64,000 nucleotides of DNA from Planobispora rosea. GTDB lineage: Bacteria > Actinomycetota > Actinomycetes > Streptosporangiales > Streptosporangiaceae. A model generated the notes under the pieces. It made no database searches. It was not told where the DNA came from and saw only the letters and a program-made list of their open reading frames with translations. The stretch is from NCBI RefSeq assembly GCF_014648175.1, contig NZ_BMQP01000010.1, forward strand, positions 124,001 through 188,000, read 5' to 3'. Positions 62,732-64,000 of this stretch are shown in pieces. Positions within the stretch are counted from its first letter, which is position 1; the number at the start of each line of letters is the position of its first letter. Position numbers and translations under genes: made by a program.

Positions 62732-63041
62732 GTCAAAAATATGTCGAACCCAAAAATCGACCGGATCCCCGAGCCCGTCCTCTCATCGAACACGGTTTCG
62801 ATCGTACGCCGATCGACTGACATCGCGGCGGCTTTCGGGCGGCGGAAACGACCGCCGCCACCGCTTCCCGCGCGCACCGCCGCCGCTTCCCGCGGAGGAG
62901 GACCCCACCCTCGGCCATCGCGAGGGGCCCGCTCACCGGAACGCGCGCGAGCACCGCACATGAGCGCCACACATAACCCGTAAGGGCAGTGTGTCGGCCG
63001 GCTACATGGGCGGGACCCGGGTGGTTGCCTAGATTCACACC
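62732..63041. other. intergenic region sigma gene / bdhA
   Basis: 310 bases without a gene, AT-rich beside the sigma start (TATTTTTGACTT on the minus strand) and GC-rich further on. It should hold divergent promoters for the sigma gene and the 3-hydroxybutyrate dehydrogenase. Confidence 0.4.
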
Positions 63042-63800
63042 ATGATTGACCTGACGGGGCGGCGGGCCGTGGTGACCGGCGCGGGCAGCGGGATCGGGCA
63101 CGCCTGCGCGCGGCGGCTGGCCGCCGCGGGAGCGCACGTGGTGGTGGTCGACGTGGACGCCGAGGCGGCCGGGAAGGTGGCCGCGGAGGTGGCGGGGACA
63201 CCGGCCGTCGCGGACCTGTCGGATCCCGGCTTCCTGGACGCCCTCCCCCGCGACCTCATCGACGGCACGGACGTCGTGGTGAACAACGCCGGGTTCCAGC
63301 ACGTGGCCCCGGTCGAGGCCTTTCCTCCGGAGATCTTCACCAAGATCCTCAAGGTCATGGTCGAGGCGCCGTTCCTGCTGGTCCGCGCGGTCCTGCCGGG
63401 AATGTACGAGCGGGGATGGGGGCGGATCGTGAACATCTCCTCGATCCACGGCCTGCGCGCCTCGCCGTACAAGGCCGCCTACGTCACCGCCAAGCACGCG
63501 CTGGAGGGGTTGTCGAAGGTCGTCGCCCTCGAAGGCGCGCCGCACGGCGTCACCTCCAACTGCGTGAGCCCCGCCTACGTGCGCACCCCGCTGGTCGAAC
63601 GGCAGATCGACGCCCAGGCCGAGACCCACGGCATCGGCAGCGACGAGGTCGTCGAGCGGATCATGCTCGCGTCCGCCGCGATCAAGCGGCTGATCGAGCC
63701 GGAGGAGGTGGCCGAGCTGGTCGCCTACCTGTGCGGCCCGCACGGTTCCTTCATCACCGGCGCCTCCCTGCCCGTGGACGGCGGCTGGACCGCCCGCTGA
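63042..63800 (+). CDS. 3-hydroxybutyrate dehydrogenase (SDR family)
   Basis: 252 residues. Short-chain dehydrogenase: TGAGSGIG cofactor loop, VNNAG, catalytic Ser in NISSIHGLRASPYKAAYVTAKHALEG with the YxxxK as Y-V-T-A-K, and a C-terminal PVDGGWTAR. The NISSIHGLxASPxKAAYVTAKHG pattern is that of D-beta-hydroxybutyrate dehydrogenases. Interconverts 3-hydroxybutyrate and acetoacetate with NAD(H). ATG start. Next to a probable GAF/PucR regulator, as in other actinobacteria. Confidence 0.9.
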   Translation: MIDLTGRRAVVTGAGSGIGHACARRLAAAGAHVVVVDVDAEAAGKVAAEVAGTPAVADLSDPGFLDALPRDLIDGTDVVVNNAGFQHVAPVEAFPPEIFTKILKVMVEAPFLLVRAVLPGMYERGWGRIVNISSIHGLRASPYKAAYVTAKHALEGLSKVVALEGAPHGVTSNCVSPAYVRTPLVERQIDAQAETHGIGSDEVVERIMLASAAIKRLIEPEEVAELVAYLCGPHGSFITGASLPVDGGWTAR

Positions 63801-63837
63801 CCCCCGCCACCGGCCTTCCCACCGGTCACCGACCGAT

Positions 63838-64000
63838 ATGTCTGTTATGGACCCCACAATGGACGACATGAGCGCACGGGTGTTCCTCGACCTGCTGGCC
63901 AGGGAGGCGTCGGCGGTGGAGTTCGAGGGCCCCGTCCTGGCCGCCCGGACCGCCGGCGCGTCCCCCCGGGCCCTGGCGGAACTGGAGGAGGCGAAGCTCA
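63838..64000 (+). CDS. start of a probable GAF/PucR-type regulator (cut by window edge)
   Basis: About 54 codons, open to the right edge. After several possible Met starts (63838, 63847, 63859, 63868) it reads ARVFLDLLAREASAVEFEGP and then LAARTAGASPRALAELEEAKL. This N-terminal pattern is one I recall from GAF/PucR-family helix-turn-helix regulators beside bdhA in streptomycetes. The C-terminal HTH is outside the window. The exact start is uncertain. Confidence 0.5.
   Translation, partial: MSVMDPTMDDMSARVFLDLLAREASAVEFEGPVLAARTAGASPRALAELEEAKL

Overview
The window is high-GC, gene-dense actinobacterial chromosome. The support is strong GC bias at third codon positions, many GTG starts, a mycothiol enzyme (Mca), HrdB/SigA-type sigma factor architecture, DUF1707, DUF4245 and DUF6542 proteins, eukaryotic-like Ser/Thr kinases, and the local order ychF - DUF6542 - ispH - lipid-droplet-type protein - xseA - xseB - DUF4245 - glpX - fumarase. 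As I remember it, the same order occurs around Rv1098-Rv1112 of Mycobacterium tuberculosis. Gene content suggests Streptosporangiales or a related family, but the species cannot be fixed from the sequence alone. I saw no rRNA, tRNA, CRISPR array, transposase, integrase or relaxase.

Layout. 1-11.3 kb holds respiratory genes: the end of a SdhCAB-type succinate dehydrogenase operon (minus strand) with a divergent LysR regulator, a three-gene signalling locus (receiver-PPM phosphatase, CHASE3/HAMP histidine kinase, Rcp1-like receiver), then a second, Mycobacterium Sdh1-like succinate dehydrogenase operon. 11.5-15.4 kb holds an orphan EACC1-type gene, two secreted or anchored proline-rich proteins and a NUDIX hydrolase. 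15.5-26.5 kb is a minus-strand, seven-gene type IV secretion/conjugation-like cluster of the Tn916/pCW3 (Tcp) type: TcpC-like, small two-TM protein, TcpE-MinD fusion, VirB4/TcpF-like ATPase, VirB6/TcpH-like channel protein, a small NTF2/VirB8-like protein and an SLT-NlpC/P60 wall hydrolase. No relaxase, coupling protein or integrase is present. 27-38 kb is the conserved housekeeping block (ychF, rmuC, ispH, xseA, xseB, glpX and regulators). 38-47.5 kb holds DUF1707, TetR and MFS genes and a six-gene myo-inositol catabolic operon (iolG-iolE-iolC-DRP-aldolase-like-iolB-iolD). 47.7-51.5 kb holds a MocR regulator divergent from an EamA transporter, a secreted beta-propeller-like protein and a 43-residue membrane microprotein. 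51.8-60.3 kb holds a class I fumarase, three tandem Ser/Thr protein kinases and a class II fumarase. 60.4-64 kb holds a tautomerase-fold protein, mca, a group 2 sigma factor with a striking palindrome at its start, a 3-hydroxybutyrate dehydrogenase and the start of a probable GAF/PucR-type regulator.

How it works together. The window is rich in redundant TCA enzymes (two succinate dehydrogenases, two unrelated fumarases), each with its own regulatory surroundings, which suggests switching between oxygen or redox regimes. The inositol operon feeds acetyl-CoA and malonate semialdehyde into this metabolism, although the iolA step is not in the window. The most unusual region is the relaxase-less T4SS-like cluster with its TcpE-MinD fusion. 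Other notable points are an apparent +1 frameshift at the start of the first Ser/Thr kinase, the palindromic operator at the sigma gene, and helically spaced ACCCT repeats downstream of ychF.
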